From Nitrospira sp. (GTDB lineage: Bacteria > Nitrospirota > Nitrospiria > Nitrospirales > Nitrospiraceae), in NCBI GenBank assembly GCA_020216985.1, contig JAIWOH010000169.1:1-10000 (forward strand): a DNA stretch of 10,000 nt, given 5' to 3'. Both the position numbers and the translations under genes were made by a program. Positions 1-7,396 of the stretch are shown piece by piece (the stretch's first letter is position 1; the number at the start of each line of letters is the position of its first letter). The notes beneath the pieces were generated by a model. The model ran no database searches, was not told where the DNA came from, and was given only the letters and a program-made list of their open reading frames with translations.

Positions 1-220
1 TGGCTATGAAAGAAAAGACGGGAGCAAAAACAGAATCACTTACCTCATACCCTTGTCCTACGCCACAAAACCATGCACACAACGGAGATGAATGAGTCGC
101 CGCTTTATGATGGCTATGCTGAAGCTCATGGGCGACGGCCGCCGGCGCGGCGAAAATGGGCACCAACAGCAGGCACGCCACAAGGGGCAGAATGAGTATC
201 TGTCGATGAAACCGAGTCAT
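1..220 (-). CDS. Small exported His/Cys-rich protein, 3' end beyond the window (paralogue of the gene at 934-1242)
   Basis: Translating the minus strand from the ATG at 220-218 gives 73 codons with no stop before the window edge. The product starts with a signal peptide (basic MTRFHR, hydrophobic core about residues 8-28, likely cleavage after the AxA-like stretch near residue 30). A His-rich segment follows (H31, H35, H37, H38, H43), then LC48-AWF-C52 and GQGYEV. This matches the 934-1242 product almost position for position (VAH, SHH, LCxWxC, GQGxEV), so the two are paralogues. The ATG lies 6 nt beyond the thioredoxin stop codon, which implies one transcript; no strong Shine-Dalgarno is visible. 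The paired cysteines plus histidines suggest metal or thiol chemistry in the periplasm, but this is inference. I do not recognise a named family. Confidence 0.72.
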   Translation of the reverse strand, partial: MTRFHRQILILPLVACLLLVPIFAAPAAVAHELQHSHHKAATHSSPLCAWFCGVGQGYEVSDSVFAPVFSFIA

Positions 221-226
221 GTCGCT

Positions 227-799
227 TTACTTGACCAACGCCGCTTGAGCGGATTTCCCGCCTTGAATTCTGTGGAACGTCTGCACGATTTTCTCTTCCG
301 TCAGCAATCCGCCCTTGATGTATTCTTGCACCACGCCCTTTTCGTCGATAAAAACGCTGACCGGCAACCCGAACACGCCGAATTGATTGGCCACCTTATT
401 ATCCCGATCCATCAAGACCGGAAACGTGTGTCCGTACTGCTTGATGTGCTCGCGCACTTTGGCTTCGTCCTCTAACTCATTGACCGCGAGCACCATAAAC
501 CCTTGAGCCTTGAGTTTGTCGTAAGCCGTTTGCATGGCAGGCATTTCAGTCGTACAGGGTTTACACCAGGTCGCCCAAAAGTTCACAAGGACGACCTTGC
601 CGCGATACTGACTGAGACTTTGCTGCTTCCCCTCCAGATCGACGAGTCGAAAATCCTCCGCCGGAGTTCCCACCGCCGGCACACGCGAACCCATCGCCCA
701 CACCGAACAGGTCGAGAACAAGAGAAGGAGAGAGAGAACAAGCCCTACTCCTCGTCTTCGGCTGATCGATCGCAAGGGCGACGACTCTTCTCCATTCAT
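227..799 (-). CDS. TlpA/ResA-family periplasmic thiol-disulfide oxidoreductase
   Basis: Thioredoxin-fold protein with an N-terminal export signal, expected to act in the periplasm or tethered to the inner membrane and to reduce disulfides of client proteins. From the chosen start the product is 190 aa: an arginine-rich n-region, a hydrophobic segment at about residues 17-35 ending near VWA, and an AhpC/TSA-like thioredoxin domain from about 42. The active site is WATWC79-KPC82, and the cis-proline loop is in GLPVSVFID. The start at 799 was preferred because AGG lies 6 nt upstream of that ATG and the n-region is of normal length. ATGs at 811 and 859 are in frame, the latter giving 210 aa and a long leader. 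It sits between two paralogous small His/Cys exported proteins, which are plausible clients. The family is often linked to cytochrome c maturation or copper-site assembly; nothing here decides which. Confidence 0.88.
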   Translation of the reverse strand: MNGEESSPLRSISRRRGVGLVLSLLLLFSTCSVWAMGSRVPAVGTPAEDFRLVDLEGKQQSLSQYRGKVVLVNFWATWCKPCTTEMPAMQTAYDKLKAQGFMVLAVNELEDEAKVREHIKQYGHTFPVLMDRDNKVANQFGVFGLPVSVFIDEKGVVQEYIKGGLLTEEKIVQTFHRIQGGKSAQAALVK

Positions 800-933
800 C
801 TGAAACCTCATGGGCTTGCCCACGGTCTTGAAAAGATTTCCACCGCCCCTTGTTCTCATGGCCTGATAACCGAAAAACCTGGCCCCAAGAAAACTTCAAA
901 ACCGGCCAGAAACGAGACCGCTCGAAATGAGAC

Positions 934-1242
934 TCAAGAAACGGGAGGTCCTCGCGGGACTATGAAAAGGGGGTGGACGATGGAAGGCTGCTTACTTACC
1001 TGATGTTCTATCCATTCAGACCGGAACCCTTCCCACAGTCGCGGAGCAACCGCGACTTCCCACCCCTGTCCGGCAACGCATAGCCAGGAACAGAGTACGG
1101 TACCATGATGAGAGGATGATTGATGATGGGATCGGTGATCAAAATCGTGCGCGACCGACTGCCCTATTGCCAGCCCGCCGACCGACAACACGCAGATAAC
1201 CACGAGGACCGAAAGAACCTTTACAACACCGCGGTTCATCAT
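934..1242 (-). CDS. Small exported His/Cys-rich protein of unknown function
   Basis: 102 aa from the ATG at 1242. A second ATG follows at 1239 and an in-frame GTG lies at 1254; none has a clear Shine-Dalgarno, so the start is uncertain within 15 nt. Residues about 8-27 are hydrophobic and look like a signal peptide, with possible cleavage near AIGQS. The mature part opens with a histidine cluster (H32, H36, H39, H40, H45, H46), then LC51-SWL-C55 and GQGWEV. The remaining 39 residues show no motif I know. The core is shared with the protein at 1-220. It is the first gene of the minus-strand unit, 134 nt before the preferred thioredoxin start (74 nt before the earliest ATG). His and paired Cys suggest a metal-binding or redox-active periplasmic peptide, by inference only. 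Confidence 0.7.
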   Translation of the reverse strand: MMNRGVVKVLSVLVVICVLSVGGLAIGQSVAHDFDHRSHHQSSSHHGTVLCSWLCVAGQGWEVAVAPRLWEGFRSEWIEHQVSKQPSIVHPLFIVPRGPPVS

Positions 1243-1273
1243 GAGGGCTCGCACGTGTTTTTTAAGCGAAACG

Positions 1274-1303
1274 ATGCTAATAGACCGATTGACGATTTGT
1301 CAA
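1274..1303 (-). promoter_or_regulatory. Candidate promoter for the minus-strand His/Cys-thioredoxin unit
   Basis: On the minus strand a perfect TTGACA (1303-1298) is followed after 18 nt by TAGCAT (1279-1274), which matches four of six bases of TATAAT. Transcription would begin near 1267, about 25 nt before the ATG at 1242. The -35 overlaps the candidate -35 of the plus-strand secA promoter. Called by eye against the sigma-70 consensus. Confidence 0.4.
1289..1303. promoter_or_regulatory. Short inverted repeat TTGAC-N5-GTCAA in the divergent promoter region
   Basis: The bases 1289-1303 read TTGAC GATTT GTCAA, a perfect 5-bp inverted repeat with a 5-nt centre. It covers the overlapping -35 elements of both candidate divergent promoters, a natural place for an operator. 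Arms of five bases can arise by chance, and -35 hexamers facing each other produce the same pattern, so it may simply be the two promoters. Confidence 0.25.
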
Positions 1304-1325
1304 GACGGGCTGAAGCGACAATTAT
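1297..1325 (+). promoter_or_regulatory. Candidate secA promoter
   Basis: TTGTCA (1297-1302, five of six to the consensus -35) is followed by a 17-nt spacer and AATTAT (1320-1325, four of six to the -10). Transcription would start near 1332, leaving about 90 nt of leader before secA. A second -10-like hexamer, TATACT at 1370-1375, is closer to secA but has no good -35. Either or both could be used. Confidence 0.35.
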
Positions 1326-1423
1326 CTCTCCCCGGGATTCCTTACCTAGGATTCGTCGAACGGATGCGGTATACTGCCTCGGTTTGTCGTTTTTATTTTA
1401 TGGCCCTTTGACGATTCGGCATC

Positions 1424-4147
1424 ATGGTCACTCAGCTACTCAATTTCATTTTCGGCAGCAAAAACGACAGAGAAATCAAGGCGCTCCTTCCGATCGTGGA
1501 ACGGATCAACAGCCTGGAATCCGGGCTGACGCCGCTCTCCGATCAGGCCCTCGCAGACAAGACGCTGGATTTCAAGAAACGGCTGGAAGACGGAGCGACA
1601 CTCGACGACATCTTGCCGGAGGCCTTTGCCGTGTGCCGCGAAATGTCCCGCCGCGTGCTCACCATGCGGCATTTCGACGTGCAACTCATCGGCGGCATGA
1701 TCCTGCACAAGGGCCGCATCGCGGAGATGAAAACCGGCGAAGGAAAAACCCTGGTCGCCACCCTCCCCATTTATTTGAACGCGCTCGAAGGAAAAGGCGT
1801 CCATCTGGTCACCGTCAACGATTATCTGGCCAAACGCGACGCCCAATGGATGGGGCGCCTCTACCATGCGTTGGGCCTGTCCACCGGCGTCATTCAGCAC
1901 GATGCCTCGTTTCTCTTTGATCCGACCTATGAATCGGCAGACAAGCGGCTCCAGCATCTTCGGCCTTGCACCAGGGCCGAAGCCTATCGTGCCGACATCA
2001 CCTACGGCACGAACAACGAGTACGGGTTCGATTACCTGCGCGACAACCTCGTGGTGACCGACTTGAGTCAATGCGTCCAGCGCGAGTTGCACTTTGCCAT
2101 CGTGGACGAAGTCGACAGCATTCTGATCGACGAGGCGCGGACGCCGCTGATCATTTCCGGGCCGACCGATCAATCCACCGACCTCTACTATCGGATCAAC
2201 GCGATCATCCCCCAATTGAAACCGGAGCGGGACTATACGATCGAAGAAAAAACCAAGACCGCCGCGTTGACGGAAGACGGCAACGCCCGCGTGGAACAAC
2301 TGCTCGGCGTGGAGAATCTCTACGACCCGGCCCACATGGATCTGGTACATCACGTGGTCAAGGCGCTGCAGGCCCATGCGCTGTACAAACGCGACGTGGA
2401 CTACGTCGTCAAAGACGGCGAAGTCATCATCGTGGACGAATTTACGGGTCGACTGATGCCAGGCCGCCGCTGGAGCGACGGCCTGCACCAAGCCGTCGAG
2501 GCCAAGGAAGGCGTCAAGATCGCCAACGAAAATCAGACGCTGGCGTCCATCACCTTCCAAAATTATTTCCGCATGTACAAGAAGCTCAGCGGCATGACCG
2601 GAACCGCGGATACCGAGGCCGCCGAGTTCGCCAAAATCTACAACCTCGACGTGAACGTGGTGCCGACCAACCGCAAGATGATCCGCATCGACTATCCCGA
2701 CGTCGTCTATCGGACGGAGAAAGAAAAATTCACCGCCATCGTCGAGGAAATTAAAGATTGCCACCAGCGCGGGCAGCCGGTGCTGGTCGGCACCATCTCC
2801 ATCGAAAAATCTGAAAAGCTCTCGGCGCTCCTGAACCGGAACGGCGTCAAGCACAACGTCCTGAACGCCAAGCACCATGAGCGGGAAGCCGAGATCGTCG
2901 CGCAAGCCGGTCGCAAAGGCGCCGTCACGATCGCTACCAACATGGCGGGGCGCGGCACCGACATTCTATTGGGCGGCAACCCCGACTTCCTCTACAAGCA
3001 AGTGCTGTATCGGGAAGAGAACCTGCCCGACGCCCGCAAACTCGAACTCTACGAAGAGATCAGGGCGGACTGTGAAAAGAACAAGCAGGAGGTGATCGCC
3101 TGCGGCGGACTGCATATCCTGGGCACCGAGCGACACGAGAGCCGTCGAATCGACAATCAATTGCGCGGGCGGGCCGGCCGGCAGGGCGATCCCGGCACAT
3201 CTCGGTTCTATCTGTCGCTTGAAGACGATCTGATGCGCATTTTCGCCTCGGAACGAGTCTCGCAGCTGATGCTCAAACTCGGTATGGAAGAGGGCGTGCC
3301 CATCGAGCACGGCATGGTGACGCGCGCGATCGCCAACGCGCAAAAGAAGGTCGAAGCCCACAACTTTGAGATCCGCAAACAGTTGCTTGAATATGACGAC
3401 GTCATGAACAAGCAGCGCGAGGTGATTTATCGTCACCGCCGAGCGGTCCTCAGCGGAGAAAACCTTGGAGAAAACCTCCGCGACATGATGGCCGGATTGG
3501 TGGACTCGGCTATGAACGTTTACTGCCCGCCCGACCAATATCCGGAAGAATGGGATCTCAAGGGCCTGGTGGAAATGATGCAGGGCCAGTTCGGCATCGA
3601 TATCACACAGGGCAAGCACGATAAAGGAGAGTCGCTCCGAGAGATCGGACGGGACGCCCTGTTGGAAGACTTGCACACCCAGGCTCGTGAGGCTTATGCG
3701 CGGAAAGAGCAGGAATTGGGACCGGAACTGATGCGGTTTCTGGAGAAGACCTTCATGCTCCAGGTCATCGATCATCACTGGAAAGACCATTTGCTCGCCA
3801 TGGATCACCTGCGAGACGGCATCGGCCTTCGCGGCTACGGGCAAAAAGATCCGTTGATCGAATATAAACGCGAAGGCTTTGATCTCTTTGCCGGCATGAT
3901 GGAACGGATCAAATCCGATACGATCAACCGGCTTCTGCACGTCCAAGCCGTTCGTCAAGACGCGGAACCGCCGGCCCCGGCGCCCCCTCCCGTCATTTCC
4001 CGCCCGCAGGCGAAACTCACGTTGAACCGCGGGGAAGAGCCGGCCGCGGCTCCGGCTCCCGTGCACCGTGCCGACGCCAAGGTCGGCCGCAATGATCCTT
4101 GCCCCTGCGGAAGCGGCAAGAAGTACAAAAAATGCCACGGCGCGTGA
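1424..4147 (+). CDS. secA: Protein translocase subunit SecA (preprotein translocase ATPase)
   Basis: Motor ATPase that pushes preproteins through SecYEG at the inner membrane. The 907-aa product has every expected landmark: an N-terminal [10 protein letters not shown] helix, Walker A TGEGKT with K108, Walker B-type DEVD at 228-231 followed by the ARTPLIISG segment, [10 protein letters not shown] before the second nucleotide-binding fold, TNMAGRGTD around 505-513, and [11 protein letters not shown] at 579-589 with its arginine fingers. The helical scaffold follows, then a Pro/Ala-rich linker. The last 15 residues form the zinc and SecB-binding tail with C893, C895, C904 and H905. Compared with E. 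coli there are about 19 extra residues before Walker B (roughly 163-185), an insertion I recall in other phyla. The ATG is supported by the family N-terminus although no Shine-Dalgarno is visible. Confidence 0.98.
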   Translation: MVTQLLNFIFGSKNDREIKALLPIVERINSLESGLTPLSDQALADKTLDFKKRLEDGATLDDILPEAFAVCREMSRRVLTMRHFDVQLIGGMILHKGRIAEMKTGEGKTLVATLPIYLNALEGKGVHLVTVNDYLAKRDAQWMGRLYHALGLSTGVIQHDASFLFDPTYESADKRLQHLRPCTRAEAYRADITYGTNNEYGFDYLRDNLVVTDLSQCVQRELHFAIVDEVDSILIDEARTPLIISGPTDQSTDLYYRINAIIPQLKPERDYTIEEKTKTAALTEDGNARVEQLLGVENLYDPAHMDLVHHVVKALQAHALYKRDVDYVVKDGEVIIVDEFTGRLMPGRRWSDGLHQAVEAKEGVKIANENQTLASITFQNYFRMYKKLSGMTGTADTEAAEFAKIYNLDVNVVPTNRKMIRIDYPDVVYRTEKEKFTAIVEEIKDCHQRGQPVLVGTISIEKSEKLSALLNRNGVKHNVLNAKHHEREAEIVAQAGRKGAVTIATNMAGRGTDILLGGNPDFLYKQVLYREENLPDARKLELYEEIRADCEKNKQEVIACGGLHILGTERHESRRIDNQLRGRAGRQGDPGTSRFYLSLEDDLMRIFASERVSQLMLKLGMEEGVPIEHGMVTRAIANAQKKVEAHNFEIRKQLLEYDDVMNKQREVIYRHRRAVLSGENLGENLRDMMAGLVDSAMNVYCPPDQYPEEWDLKGLVEMMQGQFGIDITQGKHDKGESLREIGRDALLEDLHTQAREAYARKEQELGPELMRFLEKTFMLQVIDHHWKDHLLAMDHLRDGIGLRGYGQKDPLIEYKREGFDLFAGMMERIKSDTINRLLHVQAVRQDAEPPAPAPPPVISRPQAKLTLNRGEEPAAAPAPVHRADAKVGRNDPCPCGSGKKYKKCHGA

Positions 4148-4160
4148 CGGCCAGTTCTAC

Positions 4161-4185
4161 CGAACCTGTTATGTCGGCAGGTTTG
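4161..4185 (+). terminator. Hairpin just after secA, possible terminator or 3' processing structure
   Basis: Starting 14 nt after the secA stop, CGAACCTG (4161-4168) can pair with CAGGTTTG (4178-4185) as an 8-bp stem containing one G-T pair, around a 9-nt loop. It is followed by only a weak T-containing stretch (ATTCA), so intrinsic termination would be inefficient unless assisted. Position and stem quality make it the best candidate for the end of the secA transcript. Confidence 0.42.
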
Positions 4186-4374
4186 ATTCAACCGCTCGCG
4201 GCTTGACCTTGCGATCGACTGAGAACGAGCTTCTTCCTGAAACGAGCATCAAAAAATACCGATCGGTCTTGGTCGCTCGCTTCTGCTCTCCGCAGAACTT
4301 CGCCGAGATGAAATTCCACCGACACGATTCGCGGCTTCTCGTCGAGCGCGCTTTCGACGCGACCGTGACGGACC
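4186..4374. other. Intergenic stretch between secA and the 31-codon gene, no gene seen
   Basis: Open frames on either strand here only run on from secA or lie antisense to the next small gene, start without Shine-Dalgarno sites, and give arginine/serine-rich translations like no family I know. A weak inverted repeat, GTCGA (4341-4345) against TCGAC (4354-4358), is present. No tRNA-like cloverleaf or repeat array was recognised. Confidence 0.5.
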
Positions 4375-4403
4375 TTGCATTTTGTAAGAAAAGCCTCTAG
4401 ACT
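4375..4403 (+). promoter_or_regulatory. Candidate promoter for the bS22-like gene
   Basis: TTGCAT (4375-4380) and TAGACT (4398-4403, four of six to TATAAT) are separated by exactly 17 nt. The predicted start near 4410 gives a short leader that carries GGGAG at 4413-4417 and then the ATG at 4427. Promoter, ribosome site and tiny gene form a compact unit. The -35 hexamer is the same as in the candidate promoter at 7397-7425. Confidence 0.5.
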
Positions 4404-4426
4404 CTGCCGCCTGGGAGAACCAACGT

Positions 4427-4522
4427 ATGTCGAGCGTTTTGAAAAAACGACGAAAAAAGATGCGCAAGCACAAATACAAAAAGCTGCGCAGACGTCAAAA
4501 GTTTCTTCGCCGCAAAAGTTAG
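4427..4522 (+). CDS. AURKAIP1/COX24-domain small basic protein, bS22/mS38-like ribosomal protein
   Basis: A 31-residue product, ATG 4427 to TAG 4520-4522, with GGGAG 9 nt upstream. It is 18/31 lysine or arginine: MSSVLKKRRKKMR, then HKYKKLRRRQKFLRRKS. The pattern VLK-(K/I)RR-KM-HKY-KL-FLRRK is that of the COX24/AURKAIP1 C-terminal domain, as in mitochondrial ribosomal protein mS38, and of the roughly 33-residue bS22 protein found on the mycobacterial 30S subunit. By analogy it should be a basic peptide that threads into the small subunit near the decoding region and binds rRNA. Ribosome association in this organism is inferred from family resemblance. It has its own candidate promoter and is followed after 39 nt by another small gene on the same strand. 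Its length puts it below usual gene-calling cut-offs. Confidence 0.88.
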   Translation: MSSVLKKRRKKMRKHKYKKLRRRQKFLRRKS

Positions 4523-4551
4523 GCCGACAGTTAGGCAGGGTTCACGTGACC

Positions 4552-4557
4552 GGAGGG
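4552..4557 (+). promoter_or_regulatory. Strong Shine-Dalgarno that fixes a TTG start
   Basis: GGAGGG lies 4 nt upstream of TTG 4562-4564 (GGAGG to TTG is 5 nt). There is no in-frame ATG near the beginning of the reading frame, and the conserved-looking VRIRVRT segment begins only a few codons in, so this site decides the start. Confidence 0.65.
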
Positions 4558-4561
4558 TTTC

Positions 4562-4783
4562 TTGGCTGAGGGCAGGAAAGTTCGGATTCGCGTTCGAACG
4601 ATCCACTGCACGTACGTAGGCGACTTTCTGATTCCTCCAACACGTAATCGCGTCTCCGACGCAATCAATGAAGACGGGCGTCCGTTCATCAGCCTGACGA
4701 ACGTGGTCATCGATGACAAGGACCGGGCTGATTTTGTGGCACTCAATAAGACACTCATTGAATCGGTCATCCATCCCGACTGA
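4562..4783 (+). CDS. Small conserved-type protein, DUF6812-like, function unknown
   Basis: 73 aa, translated from TTG 4562 behind a strong Shine-Dalgarno. No signal peptide or membrane segment is visible, so it is probably cytoplasmic. The sequence alternates as a small beta-rich domain: VRIRVRTIHCTYVGDF, a short loop IPPTRNR, VSDAINEDGRPFISLTNV, then IDDKDRADFVALNKTLIESV. The layout of a strand pair, (L/V)SD-x-(L/I)NE, RPFI-LT-V and a closing 'ALNK' strand resembles what I remember of the DUF6812 family. That label is from memory and tentative, and no biochemical role is known to me. It follows the bS22-like gene by 39 nt on the same strand and may share its promoter. Confidence 0.72.
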   Translation: MAEGRKVRIRVRTIHCTYVGDFLIPPTRNRVSDAINEDGRPFISLTNVVIDDKDRADFVALNKTLIESVIHPD

Positions 4784-4799
4784 GCGTCGCGCGCTTTTT
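4783..4799 (+). terminator. Weak candidate terminator after the DUF6812-like gene
   Basis: AGCG (4783-4786) can pair with CGCT (4792-4795) around a 5-nt loop, and five T residues (4795-4799) overlap and follow the stem. The stem is only four base pairs, so if it works it is leaky. Without it the ABC exporter gene could be read from the same transcript. Confidence 0.28.
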
Positions 4800-4884
4800 C
4801 CCACCTTGCCGTTCTTTCCCGCAGAGGCGGAATGACGAGCCAGGCTCCCCAAGCCGGTAGCCGGACGCCGCTTTCTAGCCCGTC

Positions 4885-6615
4885 ATGTTGATCTTTAGAC
4901 GCTTCTTGCCGTTCATTCAGCCGTACGTGACGCGGATGCTGGCAAGCGGTCTCCTCGTCATGAGCGTGGCCGCCGTCAATCTGGCCTTGCTTCGATTGAC
5001 GGGCGCGCTGTGGGACGTCATCACGGTCCGACAAGACGCCGACCGAATGACGGAACTGATCGGGGTCTTGCTCGGGCTCGTGCTTCTCCAAGGCCTCTGC
5101 ACGATGGGGCACAGTTATTTGACCGCATGGGTGTCTCAACGAATCATGGCCGACTTCCGCCGGCACGTCTTTGCGCATTTGCAGACACTGGACGTCAAAT
5201 TCTTCGCCCGCCGCCGAACCGGCGAGCTGCTGTCGCGATTGATGAACGACGTCGGACTCATCCAGTCGGTCGCGACGGAACTGCCGATCGACAGCGCAAA
5301 ACAGCTTGTCACGTTCGTCGGCGGACTGGCCTTTCTGTTCATGATGAATTGGCGTCTCTCGCTTCTGATTTTGATTCTTCTCCCGTTGTTGGTGTTGGTC
5401 GCCAAAATGTTCGGGCGCAGGCTCAAGGCCCTCTCCCTGTCACTTCAGGACCAGACCGCCGCTCTCAACACCTTGGCCGAGGAAGTGATTTCCGGCATCC
5501 GCATCGTCAAATCATTCGTGCAGACAAAGCGAGAAGAAGAGCGCTTTTCGGCGCAGATCGATCAAGCCCTCCGCGTCACCATGCGCCGAGCCGGCATCAT
5601 GGCTCTGTTCATTCCGACCATCAGCCTGCTCACCTTTTCCATCGCGGCCGCCGTCATCTGGTACGGAGGCCGGCAAGTGGTCGAGGGCGCCATCACCCCC
5701 GGCGACCTGTTCGCCTTCATCTTGTTTGCGGGCATCCTGATCGGTCCCTTCAGCTCAGCCGCCCGTGTCTTCTCGCAGGTGAAAGAGGCGCAGGGCGCCA
5801 TGCAACGGGTGTTCGAAATACTGGACGCGGAACCGGCCGTTCAAGACCGGCCGGGAGCGATCGTTCTCTCCACGGTGACCGGCCACGTACGGTTCGAAGA
5901 CGTCGGTTTCGCCCATGATTCACGCACTCCCGTTCTTTCGCACTTGTCGTTCGAGGCCAAACCGGGTGAGGTCATCGCGATCGTCGGGCCGACCGGCGCC
6001 GGGAAGACGACCGTCGTCAATCTGCTCCACCGATTCTACGACCCGACCGAAGGCCGGATCATGATCGATGATTACGACTTGAAACAGGTGACCATCGAGA
6101 GCTGGTATCGGCAACTGGCGTTGGTCCCGCAGGAAACCATTTTGTTCGGCGGCACCATTCTGGACAACGTTCGTTACGGAAATCCCGCCGCTGATGAGCA
6201 GGAAATAGCGCGCGCCTGCAAGGCGGCACATGCCCACGACTTTATTATGAGCTTCCCCGACAAGTACCACACCATCGTCGGGGAAAAGGGCATCAACCTC
6301 TCAGGAGGGCAACGTCAACGCCTTGCGATCGCGAGGGCGATTCTGAAGAATCCGCGCATCTTGCTGCTGGATGAAGCCACGTCCTCTCTCGACAGCGAGT
6401 CAGAACGTCTGGTCCAAGAAGCCCTCGATCGCCTGATGCACGGGAGGACGACGTTCATCGTCGCCCATCGGCTTTCCACCATCCAACACGCCGACCGCAT
6501 TCTTGTCCTGGACAAGGGCCGTCTCGTTGAAGAAGGCACCCACGCCCAGCTCATGGAGCGCAAAGGCCTCTATCACTATTTGTACACAATCCGCCTGAAC
6601 GATCCGGTGGGATAG
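4885..6615 (+). CDS. ABC transporter, MsbA-like exporter half-transporter (fused membrane and ATPase domains)
   Basis: 576 aa, the normal size for a homodimeric type IV ABC exporter. Residues about 1-310 form the transmembrane domain with six hydrophobic segments, including MLASGLLVMSVAAVNLALL near the start and two pairs around 140-180 and 240-290, with the usual cytosolic coupling helices (RTGELLSRLMNDV, ISGIRIVKSF). The ATPase domain has Walker A GPTGAGKTT (368-376), Q-loop Q416, signature LSGGQ (472-476), Walker B ILLLDE with catalytic E497, and switch H528. All catalytic residues are present. The family includes MsbA, which flips lipid A-core, and drug exporters; in a Gram-negative housekeeping setting a lipid flippase role is plausible but substrate cannot be read from sequence. 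The ATG at 4885 lacks a Shine-Dalgarno. The next gene converges from the other strand. Confidence 0.93.
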   Translation: MLIFRRFLPFIQPYVTRMLASGLLVMSVAAVNLALLRLTGALWDVITVRQDADRMTELIGVLLGLVLLQGLCTMGHSYLTAWVSQRIMADFRRHVFAHLQTLDVKFFARRRTGELLSRLMNDVGLIQSVATELPIDSAKQLVTFVGGLAFLFMMNWRLSLLILILLPLLVLVAKMFGRRLKALSLSLQDQTAALNTLAEEVISGIRIVKSFVQTKREEERFSAQIDQALRVTMRRAGIMALFIPTISLLTFSIAAAVIWYGGRQVVEGAITPGDLFAFILFAGILIGPFSSAARVFSQVKEAQGAMQRVFEILDAEPAVQDRPGAIVLSTVTGHVRFEDVGFAHDSRTPVLSHLSFEAKPGEVIAIVGPTGAGKTTVVNLLHRFYDPTEGRIMIDDYDLKQVTIESWYRQLALVPQETILFGGTILDNVRYGNPAADEQEIARACKAAHAHDFIMSFPDKYHTIVGEKGINLSGGQRQRLAIARAILKNPRILLLDEATSSLDSESERLVQEALDRLMHGRTTFIVAHRLSTIQHADRILVLDKGRLVEEGTHAQLMERKGLYHYLYTIRLNDPVG

Positions 6616-6625
6616 GATCGAGCGA

Positions 6626-6649
6626 CGATGCCGGCCTTTCGGCGTATCG
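6626..6649. terminator. Hairpin between convergent genes, possible bidirectional terminator
   Basis: GCCG (6630-6633) pairs with CGGC (6640-6643) around a 6-nt loop. The stem extends as CGAT (6626-6629) with ATCG (6646-6649) across a 2-nt bulge. It sits in the 59-nt gap between the ABC exporter stop and the stop of the opposing gene, where a shared terminator is expected. No strong T-run flanks it, so confidence is moderate. Confidence 0.38.
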
Positions 6650-6674
6650 AATCTTTCGACCTTGAGGGAAACTC

Positions 6675-7331
6675 TTATTTGACTTTGGAAAAATCGGCAG
6701 GGATTCGCACTTCCTGGCCATCTTGCAAGTTCACGACGAAGACCGACTTGGCATTCGGATCAAATTGCTCATAGGCGAAGAGCGCGGTAAACCGAGAGCG
6801 AAAGGCGGGCCCGTTGCCTTCTTCGTTCTTGCGTCCACGTTCGGCCCGCCCGATATCGACGGGCTTGATCCGTTTGGCGCCTTGGTGCAATTCAACGAGG
6901 GCTCCTTCGGCAAAATATTCGTCATCACCACACAGTTGAACTTCGACTTCCATGTTCGGCATGTCCAACACTTTTTTCACGAACTCCTCCGGCATCCGCA
7001 CTTCGACCTTGCGTTTCTTGGACTCCACCGCCTCTTGACGACCGAAGGCTTCAAGCCGATATCGCTTGGTTCGTAAGATCGCGCTGGCGCCGCATGGATC
7101 TTTCTCCGGATCGGCCCCCACGCGGCTGGACAATGACGCCTGTTGCAACACCTTTTTAATGTCTTCGGGCAGCTCGGCTTTCTCCATCGGAAGCCTTCCG
7201 CTTTCCAATGTTTTACGGGCCTCCTCAAGGGACAAATTTACATCGATGGCATAAGAAACTCCGTAGGTGACGGCGGACGCCCCAACCAGGGCGGCTGCCA
7301 GCCACGCTTTTCCGACTCGGTGCGACGTCAT
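6675..7331 (-). CDS. Exported protein of unknown function
   Basis: 218 aa from ATG 7331. A TTG four codons upstream (7343) is in frame, but its GGGAG abuts it with no spacing, so the ATG was preferred. Residues about 8-27 form a signal peptide core, with likely cleavage after VSYA. The mature protein is hydrophilic: a Leu/Glu-rich helical segment (SLEEARKTLESGRL to about QQASLSS), then beta-like stretches such as KVEVRMPEEFVKKVL, NMEVEVQLCGDD and SVFVVNLQDGQEVRIP. Only two cysteines are expected in the mature part (DPCGAS and QLCGDD), which could form a disulfide. I recognise no domain. It lies downstream of maf behind its own candidate promoter and is therefore probably expressed separately. 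Periplasmic location is inferred from the signal peptide. Confidence 0.75.
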   Translation of the reverse strand: MTSHRVGKAWLAAALVGASAVTYGVSYAIDVNLSLEEARKTLESGRLPMEKAELPEDIKKVLQQASLSSRVGADPEKDPCGASAILRTKRYRLEAFGRQEAVESKKRKVEVRMPEEFVKKVLDMPNMEVEVQLCGDDEYFAEGALVELHQGAKRIKPVDIGRAERGRKNEEGNGPAFRSRFTALFAYEQFDPNAKSVFVVNLQDGQEVRIPADFSKVK

Positions 7332-7396
7332 ATCCTTTTTCAACTCCCTTTCATCCGTTCAACGCCGGCTCTCATGCGTTGTGACAATACCGAGGC

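Noticed and set aside
561..899. Minus-strand open frame overlapping the thioredoxin gene in another frame
   Set aside because: It overlaps the thioredoxin reading frame, which has full catalytic motifs; this frame has none.
1436..2905. Long open frame (489 codons) on the minus strand opposite secA
   Set aside because: It is antisense to the most strongly conserved half of SecA. Its translation is a low-complexity mix rich in V, D, F and H with no motif, as expected from the mirrored codon usage of a GC-rich gene.
2966..4138. Second long minus-strand open frame (390 codons) opposite secA
   Set aside because: Same reason: it mirrors the C-terminal half of SecA, has no ribosome site and no recognisable family.
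4068..4400. Plus-strand open frame running from the secA end into the intergenic region
   Set aside because: It begins inside the secA zinc-tail coding region in another frame, has no Shine-Dalgarno, and ends over the candidate promoter of the next gene.
4249..4479. Minus-strand open frame of 76 codons
   Set aside because: It is antisense to the first half of the bS22-like gene and its promoter. Its Arg/Ser-rich translation reflects base composition.
4517..4536. Direct repeat AGTTAGGC, two copies 12 nt apart, spanning the stop codon of the bS22-like gene
   Set aside because: Only 8 bases long with two copies; no link to a mobile element or regulator, so likely chance or a small duplication.
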